DNA of 64,000 nucleotides, from assembly GCA_973895155.1 (NCBI GenBank), contig OZ316892.1, positions 30,504,001-30,568,000 of the forward strand, in the 5' to 3' direction. Position numbers and translations under genes: made by a program. Positions 1 to 9,890 of the stretch are shown piece after piece. The notes beneath the pieces were generated by a model. That model did not search any database and had not been told where the DNA came from. It saw nothing but the letters and a program-made list of their open reading frames with translations. Position 1 is the stretch's first letter, and each line of letters starts with the position of its first letter. Source of the stretch: Marsupella aquatica (Eukaryota > Marchantiophyta).

Positions 1-790
1 TAGGAAGGCCGAGATGATAGAGCATTCACAAATTAAGGCACATTGCTCGCCATCTAGAGGCTTTTGAGGCAGGCTTTGAGACTCTTACAGTTATGACGAG
101 TGATGGAGGCCACTTGAGCTGAGCTAATGACATCCTCTGCCACCATGTTGCCCAAGCATTTGCAAACCCTCCAGTTGGTGGTGTGCAAAGAGGTGCGTAT
201 GTGCCGTACATGTTTTAACGGGTCACTCTGTAAAATTGTATTTGAAGTAGGCTAAGGCTTACTCCCATTGGATATGAGATGCAGGTGACGAGAATGCTGA
301 TAGTGTATGCACCACACAGGGCCTAAAAAAGGATGCATCTATGGGCACATAACAAGTGGGTGAGATATGGCTTTGCATAGCACAAGTTCTGACACGAGTA
401 TGTGGGCAGAAGAGAGAAAGGAAGTTCGGAAATTGACCATATTGTGATTGCAGCGGTGTATATCCTCCTCTGCATATAATGTCCAACTTCCTCTAACAAT
501 ATGTGGCCTTTTCTTTCACCAGGTTATGTTTGTGATGCTTAATGATGTGTTGGATGTTGGTGTCAGACATCTAGCCATAGAGTATCGTGGTATGGATGCG
601 TCCTTGCAATTGATTTCCCGGTTATTGTCCAAGATTGTGCTGCAAGTGAACAGTAAGCTCTTCGGGCTAGCTGCCTAGTTTTTGAGCAATATGGCTGGCT
701 GTGGTGGGCCAATTGGATATGTAGATTCAGCCCCGACTGAGGGGAAAAAGCAGTGAAAAGTTGGAAGATGTCATTCCTGATTTGCTGAAG
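1..790. other. No recognisable gene
   Basis: Only short open frames occur here on both strands and none carries a motif I recognise. A plus-strand stretch at about 526-678 encodes roughly 50 residues with a weak helical pattern (a D-V-G-V-R-H-L core), but it has no partner exons that I can identify. I treat the stretch as intergenic or decayed repeat DNA. Confidence 0.5.
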
Positions 791-900
791 AACAAGTTGC
801 TATCATGCACAAAGAAGGAGTCCTTGTGCAACGGAGTAGTATAAGAACAAGTTGCTATCATGCACAAAGAAGGAGTCCTTGTGCAACGGAGTAGTATAAG
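791..900. repeat. Perfect 55-bp tandem duplication
   Basis: A 55-bp unit beginning AACAAGTTGCTATCATGCAC occurs at 791-845 and again, without a mismatch, at 846-900. The identity implies a recent slippage or an assembly duplication. Downstream, 901-1200 keeps a plus-strand open frame rich in Glu and Pro with no recognised domain. Confidence 0.95.
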
Positions 901-2128
901 TGGGTATAGTTTATGGGAGGTGACTTGGCATGAGGTCAAGGGTATAGCACCCAACCTTGAAGTTGAGCTTTTCCCAGAACCCCAACTCGAGCCGGAACAA
1001 GAGTCAGCTGTTGTTTTGGACTCCTCCAATGAGACGGTGGAGTGGAGTGAACATCCTGTATGAACTGGTGAAGGGGATACAACTGTTGAACCCGAAAACA
1101 ACAGTCAAAGAGGAGGAAGCTGAGGTGCATTTGGCAAAATTTACCAAAAGCACAATGACAGGCAGGGTACGGTCTCGCCATTTCATGATTGCAAGGTGAA
1201 TTGCTGTGGATGGATGCAAAAGTGTGACCTCATTGATTGCATATTCAGTACCACTCGGGATGTGTGGTATTCCCACAATAAGCTGGAACTGTTGTCTTCT
1301 CTTGTGTGTATGGTGAAATTAATTGGATTTGTCATCAATTCATGGTGTAGGTGGTGAATTTTGTGGGTGCAACACTAAAAACTTGCGCTTTGGGTATAAT
1401 GTGGTCCACAAATATCCCCTGTAGATTGTGAGCAGCTCAAAGTCTGGTGCTCTTATTACTGTTATAGTTCATTGGCAGATTTTACACATCCTCGTACACA
1501 AAATTGAAGCGTAACTAAGCTGAACTTTTGTATAGATGATTGTAGGTGATGCAACATATGGCCATTTAAGATGTAGCTGAATATGGAACTTGCTACCTTG
1601 ACATTGCCCTTGCTTGTAGTGATCGGATGAGGATACATGAGTTCAATTAAAACCTACCTCTGACTGCAGGTGCACGGGAGCTGAACGTTGGATCCCTTGG
1701 GGAGTAGAAACCAGCAGCAAGTTTATCACCAGGACTCTTCACGCTGAGCACATGATGTGATGTTGCTCAGAGAAGTCTTCGTTCAACATTGAAGAACTAT
1801 TTCCTTACATGAATATAAACTTTTGTGTAGTGGATGACGTTTTTGGCTTGAGCAAGAATTCACCATTTTGAATTCAACTGAACTTTTTTTCCCCTCTTCA
1901 AAAAGTGAATTAACATTGTGGCGGATGTTGATTTCAGTTCAGCCTGCTACTGTAAGGAGGTTGAATGGGCAACCTTCTAGTAGGGGTTAGGGGTGAAGGT
2001 TTGTTTGGGAACAAACAGGCACAACAGGGTAGTATGGTTGCCTAATCTATCTTGTTGTGGGCATTGTATTGCACCTCGTGCTAACCCTTGGTACACTCTT
2101 AATCTTAATAGGTGTTCATCTGTAAAGG
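901..2128. other. No recognisable gene
   Basis: Overlapping short frames at 860-1199 (plus) encode acidic, Pro/Glu-rich peptides, and other frames are shorter. I see no start-to-stop gene, domain or element terminus. It may be a decayed exon or untranslated sequence of a lost gene. Confidence 0.4.
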
Positions 2129-2212
2129 AACAAGGCCAAGTATTCTGATAAACCCACACAACATTGTTTAAAGAAAAAGAACAAGGCTGAGTATTTTGAG
2201 AAAACCACACAC
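2129..2212. repeat. Short degenerate direct repeat (about 33 bp x2)
   Basis: Two near-copies beginning AACAAGGC lie at about 2129-2160 and 2180-2211, about 51 bp apart. They share the AGTATT core and a CCACACA end. No coding content is apparent. Confidence 0.6.
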
Positions 2213-2284
2213 TCTTGACTCTGTTTACATGATAAGCGGCCATTGTCAATAAGAGATACAAAAGTTGAGGTCATGTAATGCGGT

Positions 2285-2760
2285 ATTATGGTTCATATTA
2301 GGAAATTGGGCCATATACGTGTACAATTCAGGGTAATCTAATAATCGAGTAATGTACAACTAAGGTTAATGTTAGGAATACGTCCGAACCTCGGGGTAAT
2401 CCAATCACGAAGCAATGTACTAGGCAGGTTAATCTTAGGATATTGTGCCATACACACGGATACGAAAGTTGGGGTAATCTTATCCATCAATAAATGTACA
2501 TTAATTAATGTTCAAGATTTGTGCCATACACATGGATACAAAAGCAAGGGTAATCCTACACAAGGATACGAAACGCAAGCCGGGGTAATCTTATAATTAA
2601 TAAAGTACTAGTAAGGTTAATGTCCGGAAATTGGCCACACCCATGGATACAAAAGCTGCGGTAATCCTACGCATAGATACAAAGCAAATGCCGGGGTAAT
2701 CCTACGCATAGATATGAAGCAAATGCCGGGGTAATCCAATAATTAATTAAAGTATGAATG
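2285..2760. repeat. Degenerate satellite-like repeat with GGGGTAATC core
   Basis: A loose repeat of variable period (roughly 50-110 bp) runs through this stretch. Each unit carries a GGTTAATGTTAGGA-like start, a CATACACATGGATAC-like middle and a GGGGTAATCC end. Copies are diverged by substitutions and small indels, so it is an old array. It contains the sharper 35-bp array listed separately. Confidence 0.7.
2660..2740. repeat. 35-bp tandem repeat, two copies and a partial third
   Basis: The unit beginning GGTAATCCTACGCATAGATA starts at 2660, 2695 and, partially, 2730. The first two copies differ at only about two positions, so this part amplified more recently than the surrounding degenerate array. 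Confidence 0.85.
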
Positions 2761-3901
2761 AATGTATTAAGGAATGTACTAAGCCGGGCTGTAAAAATGT
2801 GGGGTTTTACATACATGGACACAAAGACTATAAACGTGACGACATGATGTAATCATGCAGGTTAGGTAAAGTAGGAAGACTGTTTGTTACACCAACAGTC
2901 TTCGGCCACAAATGAGTTTTTGGCCACAAATGAGGTGTCGTACAGCACATTTGTTATGTCGTACAACCATCTATTTGAGTAGTGTTTTTTTTATCTACAT
3001 ACCAATATCCATTGCAAGGGAAAATTGGCAGGTCATGTGGGACCGGGGAAAAATAAATTTTGATTTATGTGAAGTGTGTCTCACATGTCGCTTCTAGGTT
3101 CCAAAAATCTAGGGTTGACGGTAAAAATAAACGACGACACCAGAATGGGGTAGGGGGAGTTTAGGGTCCATTTATATTGAATGTAATGAGAGAATTGTTT
3201 ACTAGAATAAATGGTACCCCATATTTTAATAATGTGTCTATTGGTCGATACCCAGGAAAGAAAATACCGTCCTATCTTCTTTGCACTTCAACCGACGCAC
3301 TCTACTGCTTGCCTTTTTGGGGAACAAGGTAGCCAAAATAAATTCACTGAAGAGAATAGATACGTTCAAAACTCCAGAATTTAATTTACAAATACTACAA
3401 AAAAAATTTGACTCTTACCTGAAGTTTTCCTATTGTCTAAAATCTTAAAGTTTCCCTTTCTTGAAGCTCAAATTGTTTTTCCTTCCCTGCCCTCCCTCAG
3501 GTTTAATTTTTTCCCTAGCGCCTGAAGTTGGAGTTTTTTTCGTTCCCCCTGGAGGTGAAGTTTTTTTTTCTTCCTCGAAAAAGCTGAATTTTTTTTGCTT
3601 GCTTTGGTTTTTGCTATTTTTCTTCTCTCCCACTTTCACATTATGTAGGTTTACATCATGTGTGAAAAAAACTAGAATACAACGTATGGATTTGATTAAA
3701 AAAATCACCCCTGGTTTAGGGAACGAAAACAGAGCAGGTAAATTTAGGCATGTACTTTGGCCAGTATTTGTCCATGCAATACCCAAAATGTTGGTCTCGT
3801 GAGGTTTAGGGTCTTTTCAGTACGTTCGGAGTCCTTTTGCCGGCGCGGGGCACCTTCATGGGGTTCCCTGCCCGCTTTGTTGCTTGCTATGACTAATAAA
3901 A
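2761..3901. other. Gene-free AT-rich and homopolymer-rich stretch
   Basis: The stretch has long T and A runs, especially 3470-3620. Long open frames exist on both strands at about 3445-3802, but they consist of Phe/Pro/Lys runs from T-rich DNA and lack any motif. I see no gene. The end, TAATAAAAGTACC, resembles the minisatellite unit found at 7897 onward, which is the sequence the next element inserted into. Confidence 0.6.
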
Positions 3902-4551
3902 GTACCTGTCACGTCATCGGCTGCGGCCTTAACTCAGACTTCAGCTTAGACGGGCACATCCCTCGTAAATCTGAGGGTTCGGGCAGGAAGGGAAGCACGT
4001 AATGCACCTTATTCTCGTAAACTAGCGCTAAGTGCGCATACTGCTAAATACGGACACCTCCTAGGTATGGTTTGTGTTCCGCCGCCGGAACGTACCTTAG
4101 TCGATAGCAGGATCAACCCCGGCTTAAGGGCTTCTAAGCCTTCGTGCTGTCCGCCTTCGATCCGGATTCGATGATACAGGTCCTCAACCCGTGCTCGCAA
4201 CCACTTACCCGCAGGCTGCACCCTGTGCACGTCTCGGGTAGTGCGTTTGGCCTGGCGCTGCCACCCATATACGAGAAACCCACACACATACACGCGCACA
4301 TGCATACAATCTCGATTTACACGAAGGAAAATGATGGGAAAGGATTTTACTACAAAGGGAACATATGCGTACACTTAGTTGACCCGACAGCCCCGGAATG
4401 AACAGGTTCAAGGCCGAGGGTGCACACTACAACGGAGCCCGGCTCCACACTCGCCCGACGAGCTTAGTCCTACCCCCTCCCCTTGGTACTCTTTCATTCC
4501 CAGAGGTCGGGACTCCCCGCACATACCGCGGACGCCCAACTTTGCAACTAA

Positions 4552-4595
4552 AAACCCCCCCGTCTCTACCGAGGGGTGCACTAAATACTAAGGGC
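4552..4595 (+). promoter_or_regulatory. LTR core promoter candidate (degenerate TATA)
   Basis: A C-run, then CTCTACCGAGGGGTGCACTA, then an AAATACT box form a block that recurs in the LTRs at about 11280 and 37570, where the box is TATATACT, and at about 41425. The position conserved among otherwise diverged copies suggests the LTR core promoter on the plus strand. The TATA is weakened here. Confidence 0.45.
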
Positions 4596-4801
4596 CGAGG
4601 GACGGGGTGTCCTCTCGCCGAAGATTCACTGACTACGGTCCTAACTAAGCTGACAGTCAGGCCGAAAATGGCTGTGTCTTATTAGAAGATCCTAATCTAT
4701 GCAGGCTGGACAGCACGGCAGCGTTGCTGTACCCAAGGCAGGTGCCTGTCCCAAGAGTCTGACTAAGCTAGTCCTAATCCTACTCTATTCCTACTCCGCC
4801 G

Positions 4802-7430
4802 CTAATGCCTGGCACGCTTGCCAGAGCCACCTAAATGGGAGCGGCCATCCCGCTGCCTTCGAAGCCTGTCATTGTCCGCCTTGAGGAGCTGGACCTGGTC
4901 CAGCAGAGATTCGTTCTCTCGCCTTGCCGCGTCCGTCTCCTCTGCTGCCTCCTGACAAGCCTCCTCCAACTACTGGGCGTCACTTGTCAGTTTACCCGCC
5001 AGCTGTTCCTGCTTCTCGGCCTCGGTTTGGAGCCGCGCCACCTCGGCCTACAACGTGGCTATCTCCGCCGTGTCCCGCTGGGCCCGTTCCTCGGCCTCCT
5101 CCAGGTCTTTCTGCCAGGTGACAGTTTGATTCTTCAAACTGTCAATCTGGTTCCGAAGTCGTGTAATCTCGGCTTCGTTCCCAGCTTTGGCTTGTTCGGC
5201 TAGGGCGGTAAGAGCGTGCGCCTTTGCTAACAACTCATCGGCGGCTGCAACCTTGGGTCGTAGTTGCCGAAGCTCAGCCTCTTGAGCTGCAACTTTGTTC
5301 TTTAGGTACACGGACTCCACCCGGTACCGCTCTATCCTCTGAAGGGCCTCTGACTGGGCCCGACCTGCCTTTACTGCGGCAACCAACTCCTGATTGAAGA
5401 AACAGGCTACCTTCCGGGCCATGAACTCCACGGTATCCCGAGCAATTTGATGAGAGAAATCTCCCAGAAGCCCGTTCAGAAATGTACCCGGCACGAAGAG
5501 TTCCGGGTGGTCCAGGTTGTGCCTGTCCGGAGTTGGGCACGGGCAAACATCCACACGCGCGGGGGCCGGGGCAGTGACGTCCAACCCTGGGGACGTAACT
5601 TTGGAAGGGGTTGGAGCGTCCTCCTGTAGCAATGTCCGGTTCTCCGGAATAGCCACCGGTGGGTCTTTGGGAGAACCGGGCTCGGGTAAGACCTCCGCCG
5701 TACCGACTTCTGTACTTAGTCCGGCCTGTTGGGTTGCATCAACGGTTGCGACACCCGACCCATCCGGTACCTCCTCGGTTACGACTACAACTACTTGTGG
5801 AGGTGGGGTGGGTGAAGCTGGCGTGTCCGCTGGACTTCGGGCCTCGGGCTGGGGCCGTCTCTCCAAGGCCGGGAAAACCCACCTAGCTGGGACCAGCTTT
5901 GTAACGTTGACATGGGGAAGGGTTCGTCGATCAAACCGGGCATACCACTCAAGAATGATCTCGATGTGGCTAGCAAAATACGCCTTCCCGCCAATGTACA
6001 GCGTCTTCCTTTGCCGCTCCATCTCTTCATGGAATTTCTTAGCGAAGTACGATGCCCACCTCCTAGGTTGATAGTTCTCGACCTGGATAACCTGGGCGGC
6101 GGAGATCTCCCCCCGGGGTTCCATCATGTGGAGGGCGTACCTCTGGAACTCCAGTCGCTCAGCTATCTTGGGGATGAGGCAGGTTTTCATCACGAACCCG
6201 TTGTCCACTGCTCCCTCTGAGGGAAAACTTGAAGATTGGTACTTGGCTCCCTTGCCCCCGGGAGCCCGTGATTCGACTCGATGGTCACCTTCGGGTAACC
6301 CGAAGATCATCCTGAGCCGTTCTTCCGTGAGGGACATACTCCTTCCCCGTAGCCGAGTATGTTGATGCGCGTCATCATAATTCCTGATGAACTCCGTCAT
6401 GTCCTCCCCGTAGTACCTGCAAGTGTTCCAGGGGAGGGAGGTGAGGTGCTCGAATCCCTGAGTCTTCAGGTACACCGCATGCTTGGGATGGAGGATGTTT
6501 TTGTGAACGTTTTCCCCCATGCGGTGCATCATCACCTTGGCCACGGCTACCGTGGCCAATGGTAACCCGGATGCAGTGGCGGATTCCTTCCTCTTCTTCC
6601 CCCGTGACTGGCTTGGGGAAGGTGACACCTCCCCATCCTCCCGATCGGGCCTGGGTAGTGCTACTGCCGTTAGTAACAGGCCCGGGTCGGCCACGGTCAC
6701 CATGTTGTCTGCCGGGGCCGCTCTTGGGGTCAGAGCAGGGGGTGGGGATGATATAGTATCGGCCCCCTGAGCGCTTGTTCCTCTGGGCCGCCTGGTCAAG
6801 GGTAGGGTAGCCTCGTCGTCATCGCTAAGATCCACAGCGTTGATGACGGAGCGTACTTGTGCTGGTTGGGCGATTGGTGGTGGGGTTTGGCTAGGCTGCG
6901 GCTGAGGCTGAAGCTGAAGCTGAGCCTGAGGTTGTACGGGTACGGGTACGGGTACAAGTCATGTTGGTTGCTGGCCGAGTTCCTATGAAGCTCTGTAGGT
7001 GCTGGTAGAAGTTCTCCGAAGCGAGTGCAGACGACCTTGTCGAACGGGTAGTGCTGGACTCGCTGTTGATGATAGCCCAAACCTGAGCAGGGATGTGGTC
7101 AAAGTGATGTCGCTGCAAGTCGATCGTACCCGGGATATTGAAGACCTCGTCCGGAAGCCGAAGCAATGCTTCCCAGAACCCGATATATTTGTCTCTGTTG
7201 AAGAAGTACCCGGATACCTCTGCTGGTCGGTAAAGCTTGCTCTGAGACGGGTAGTCAAAGTTAAGGATGTAGTGGTGTCGTCCTGCTAGGCGGATGGCTC
7301 GCTCGTACTCGCGTTCGATTTTGTATCGGCGCGGGTTGGCGTGTTTCAATGAGTCGGCCAAGTGCCTTCCGGTAGATAGGAACTGCGTCCAGAATCGAAT
7401 GGCCGAGCTGGAGAGGATCGTGTGCGACAT
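4802..7430 (-). pseudogene. Decayed gag-like/coiled-coil protein gene inside the TG...CA element
   Basis: Reading leftward from ATG at 7430, about 876 codons can be followed to a stop at 4802-4804. The N-terminal 150 residues have a mixed alpha/beta look (YKIEREYERAIRLAGR). A Pro/Gln-rich linker follows at about 6955-6840, then a basic KKRK stretch, a central domain holding RMIFGLPEG and IEIILEWYARF, a Pro/Val-rich linker, and a C-terminal coiled coil of about 200 residues ending in a basic GKRARH tail. The frame shifts once in the GGGTAC microsatellite near 6950. Two TAG codons interrupt the coiled coil at about 5048 and 4986, both as expected from CAG to TAG transitions. It resembles LTR-element proteins with an I-x-GLP motif, and a relative is at 38.8-40.3 kb. 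The function is unknown to me; a structural, nucleic-acid-binding role is possible. Confidence 0.6.
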
Positions 7431-7530
7431 TCAGAGGAGATAGTAGTGGCGACTTAGAGCGAACGAGAGAGCTGGGGTCGAAGCTGGCGCGTGGACTGAT
7501 GGACTGGTGCACTACAAAGGGTTGGCTCCC

Positions 7531-7538
7531 CTTTTATA
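7531..7538 (-). promoter_or_regulatory. TATA box upstream of the antisense gene
   Basis: On the minus strand the sequence reads TATAAAAG, followed by an ATG about 100 bp downstream at 7430. This spacing suits a plant core promoter with an untranslated leader of roughly 70 nt. It suggests the antisense gene had its own promoter rather than using the plus-strand LTR promoter. Confidence 0.6.
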
Positions 7539-7896
7539 CCTTGAGGGCTTGTCGATCCCCCGACGTCTCCTCGACGCCCATAGGCTGAACCGCTCACGCT
7601 TGTGGTGTGCCGGCCACTCCGCCGGTCTAAGTCAGCGCGTGTCAGTGGCCGCTTCCTTAAGTTCATCATACGAACCCGAGGGAGGGCCCCTCCACGCTCG
7701 TAACCCGGGTGTGCGAATAGCGACCAGCCGCCAGTCCGAACCTGAATTCCCCCTTATTGCCTAATGATATCCTACCCATAATGATTACCTAAATACTGTC
7801 ATTATGCTAATAATAGCAATCTAAGATACTCCTAACGCGCGTGCTGAGCGCAGTTAGACCGAATCACTCATTAACCGCCGTACTGGCGGCGTCACA

Positions 7897-8090
7897 GTAC
7901 CCTCATTAATAAGAGTACCCTCATGCACAAGGCCCAACACAAGGGTACCCTTAGGAGATAAGAGTACCCTCACTGATAAGGGTACCCTCATTATCAAAGT
8001 ACCATTGTTGATAAGCGTACCCATTGATAAGAGTACTCTTGCTGATATAAGAGTACCCTCATTGATAAGAGTACCCTCATAGGTAGGATA
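7897..8090. repeat. 18-bp minisatellite (GAGTACCCTCATTGATAA)
   Basis: About ten imperfect copies of the unit GAGTACCCTCATTGATAA run through this stretch, with variants such as GTACCATTGTTGATAA. The upstream edge of the TG...CA element (AATAAAAGTACC before 3907) matches the same unit, so the element inserted into this array and split it. No coding content. Confidence 0.85.
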
Positions 8091-8094
8091 GGGT

Positions 8095-8544
8095 TTGTCA
8101 TGGTCTCCAAGACAAGACAGCCTTTGCAGCAAATGCCCAATCATATTGCACCACAGATCTCCACTCAAGCTACGTACAAAGATTGAAGGATATCTCAGGG
8201 CTGGCCTCACGTTAAGTGCAATTGTCAATGCTCACTTTGAAGAAATTTTGACTCGATGGCGGAAAGATCATCCAGATGAGGATGCAGATTACATCATGTC
8301 CAGGGACATGCAGCTCACCCCGAGAGATGTGCAAACTGTTCGGGATTCCATGCGCAGATGTCAACCTGACTATTGCTCTGATGAGTCACAAGCAACAAAA
8401 TTGTGGGTACTACAGAGTGAGGATCAAGGGTCCAAATGGTGTCTTTGGATCCATTTGATCATCACGGCCCCTGGCCGATCCTCAAATTTAGTGGCGGTGA
8501 AAGAGCATCGGCAGCCACGACGCACAGACATTCCTGTGAATTGA
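8095..8544 (+). pseudogene. Possible Mutator-like transposase fragment
   Basis: A plus-strand open frame encodes about 149 residues. The middle part reads as alternating helices with KIEGYLRAGLTLSAIVNAH followed about 30 residues later by RDMQLTPRDVQTVRD. This pattern resembles the N-terminal region of some plant MULE/SWIM-type transposases, in which a short helical block is followed by a (R)D-x-F/Q-L-T-x-x-D-x-x-x-I/V motif. No catalytic core follows. The assignment is from memory and weak. The neighbouring opposite-strand fragment at 8579-9342 could belong to the same element after an inversion. Confidence 0.3.
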
Positions 8545-8578
8545 AAGGAAGGCAAGAGATATTGAATTAAAAATCAAT

Positions 8579-9342
8579 TCAGATGAAATAGCGCACCTGC
8601 ATTAACGTCAGGGAATGCCAACGGGTATGCAAAGGAGTTACATATTTACCTGTTATAGTTTTTCTTTTCAAGAAGACACCTCCTTCATCGGATTTCAACT
8701 TCTCTGGAACCTTCTTTGATTTCCATCCTCTATAGTCCTCTGGACCAAAGCAGCAACAATACAATGTTGTTGTCTTGACCAAGGGACCAGTTTTGAAAAT
8801 TTGGTTCTCTAGCATTTGCCTGGTAGTGAATTCAGTATGAAAATCTGCCCGCATGTTTTTGCCCCATATGAAGTCCTTAAGTCTGCATTCCGGGATCCAA
8901 GCAGAGTCAAAACTTGACCCAAACCATTCGAGACCACTAGAATCAAACTCCCCTGAAGGTGGATCCTGGATTTTATCACACGACAATTTCTCGCAAAAGC
9001 TCTTGCGGATACATGGGGTTTTCCTTGGCTTGATGTCACATGAGGTAAATAACCATCTTCAATATTCAGACCACGTAGCTGCTCCAGCACACAATCAAGC
9101 GCATCTAGTACCACTTCGTCCAACGGCGTCACATTCACTTTGTCGAACCCTCCGTGAATGTTTAACGTGGGTAAATCCCAAGGTATGTCATTCGGTTTCA
9201 TAAACTTGGATATCCGTTCCTGCAAGAATGTAACACACATTGGCGTGCCAATGGAACTGACAGGTTCCAAGTGTGGACGTGACGATCGTGGACTCATACA
9301 GATGCCACCTTCCACGCCGTCGCTTCCACTAACATTGCCCAT
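8579..9342 (-). pseudogene. Hypothetical protein fragment, perhaps from the same element
   Basis: Two overlapping minus-strand frames join near 8960: an N-terminal part from ATG 9342 (starts MGNVSGSDGVEGG) and a C-terminal part containing TRQMLENQIFKTG, LYCCCFGPEDYRGWK and a Lys-rich tail. The second half looks like the DNA-binding lead-in of MULE-type proteins (aromatic, Cys, basic). One frame change near 8960 is needed to read through. I do not recognise the family with confidence. Confidence 0.3.
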
Positions 9343-9452
9343 TGCAATTCCACATTCAAATCACCAAGGTATAGACGCACACGGCACACACGCACACTGA
9401 CACTGCACCGCATGAACCATTCACAAAATCACATGGCAGGGAATGAGAATGG

Positions 9453-9515
9453 GGAATGCACATTCCCTCAAGAGAATGTGCAAGGAATGCACATTCCCTC
9501 AAGAGAATGTACTCA
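9453..9515. repeat. 31-bp tandem repeat with internal palindrome
   Basis: The sequence GGAATGCACATTCCCTCAAG starts at 9453 and again at 9484, 31 bp apart. The core GGAATGCACATTCC is an almost perfect inverted repeat, so each copy could form a short hairpin. Confidence 0.8.
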
Positions 9516-9885
9516 TTCGGGGAAGTGTGCACACTGACATCCCGCTCAAAAATGTATACACATTTGAAACAGTAGCAAACCCTGCATAGACATAGTAAGG
9601 GTTGTTTAGGTCTAGTACTCCAGTCTCACTCGTGATAGCGGGTGACCTTTGTAAATGGGCAAAGAGGGCCGGGGTGGGGAAGCGCCTTGCATCCCTATGG
9701 CGAGAGGGACAGGGCCAAGGATAGGGTTTAGGGCGCGGGGTCAGGGCCCGGGAGGGATAAGGGCTGGTGGTGGGGATGGAACTTGCTCGCGGTGACAGGG
9801 CGTCGGAGCCTTTGGCTGGCGCTACCCGAATGCCTTTGACGCCTGCCCGATAGTGTTATGCCACTGTTTACATTGTGAGGGTGTA
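9516..9885. other. No recognisable gene
   Basis: The stretch contains a G-rich part at 9650-9790 with GGGCC and TTTAGGG-like words. I see no open frame or repeat family of note. It is the sequence into which the solo LTR inserted. Confidence 0.5.
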
Positions 9886-9890
9886 ATCAC

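Larger units (their letters stand above)
3907..7896 (+). mobile_element. LTR-like TG...CA element with 5-bp TSD, carrying an antisense gene
   Basis: The element starts TGTCACG and ends GGCGTCACA, the same termini as the two solo LTRs at 9891 and 36267. It is flanked by GTACC at 3902-3906 and 7897-7901, a perfect 5-bp target-site duplication. The first 0.7 kb matches the LTR family, with a TTCCGCCGCCGGAA core at 4077-4090 and a conserved TATA-like promoter near 4580. Unlike the solo LTRs it contains a coding region of about 2.6 kb on the opposite strand. It could be a long LTR with an antisense gene, or an LTR pair whose internal junctions were deleted. The boundaries are certain; the class is inferred. 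Confidence 0.75.

Noticed and set aside
2285-2760. CRISPR-like array
   Set aside because: Units are degenerate, spacers are not unique sequences of constant size, and the rest of the window is eukaryotic.
3445-3802. Long open frames on both strands
   Set aside because: They come from T-rich and A-rich runs (Phe/Pro and Lys/Ser strings) and have no motif, start context or partner exon.
5447-6770. Several plus-strand open frames of 60-184 codons
   Set aside because: They lie opposite the GC-rich antisense coiled-coil gene, whose residue pattern is the sensible one; the plus frames are shadows.
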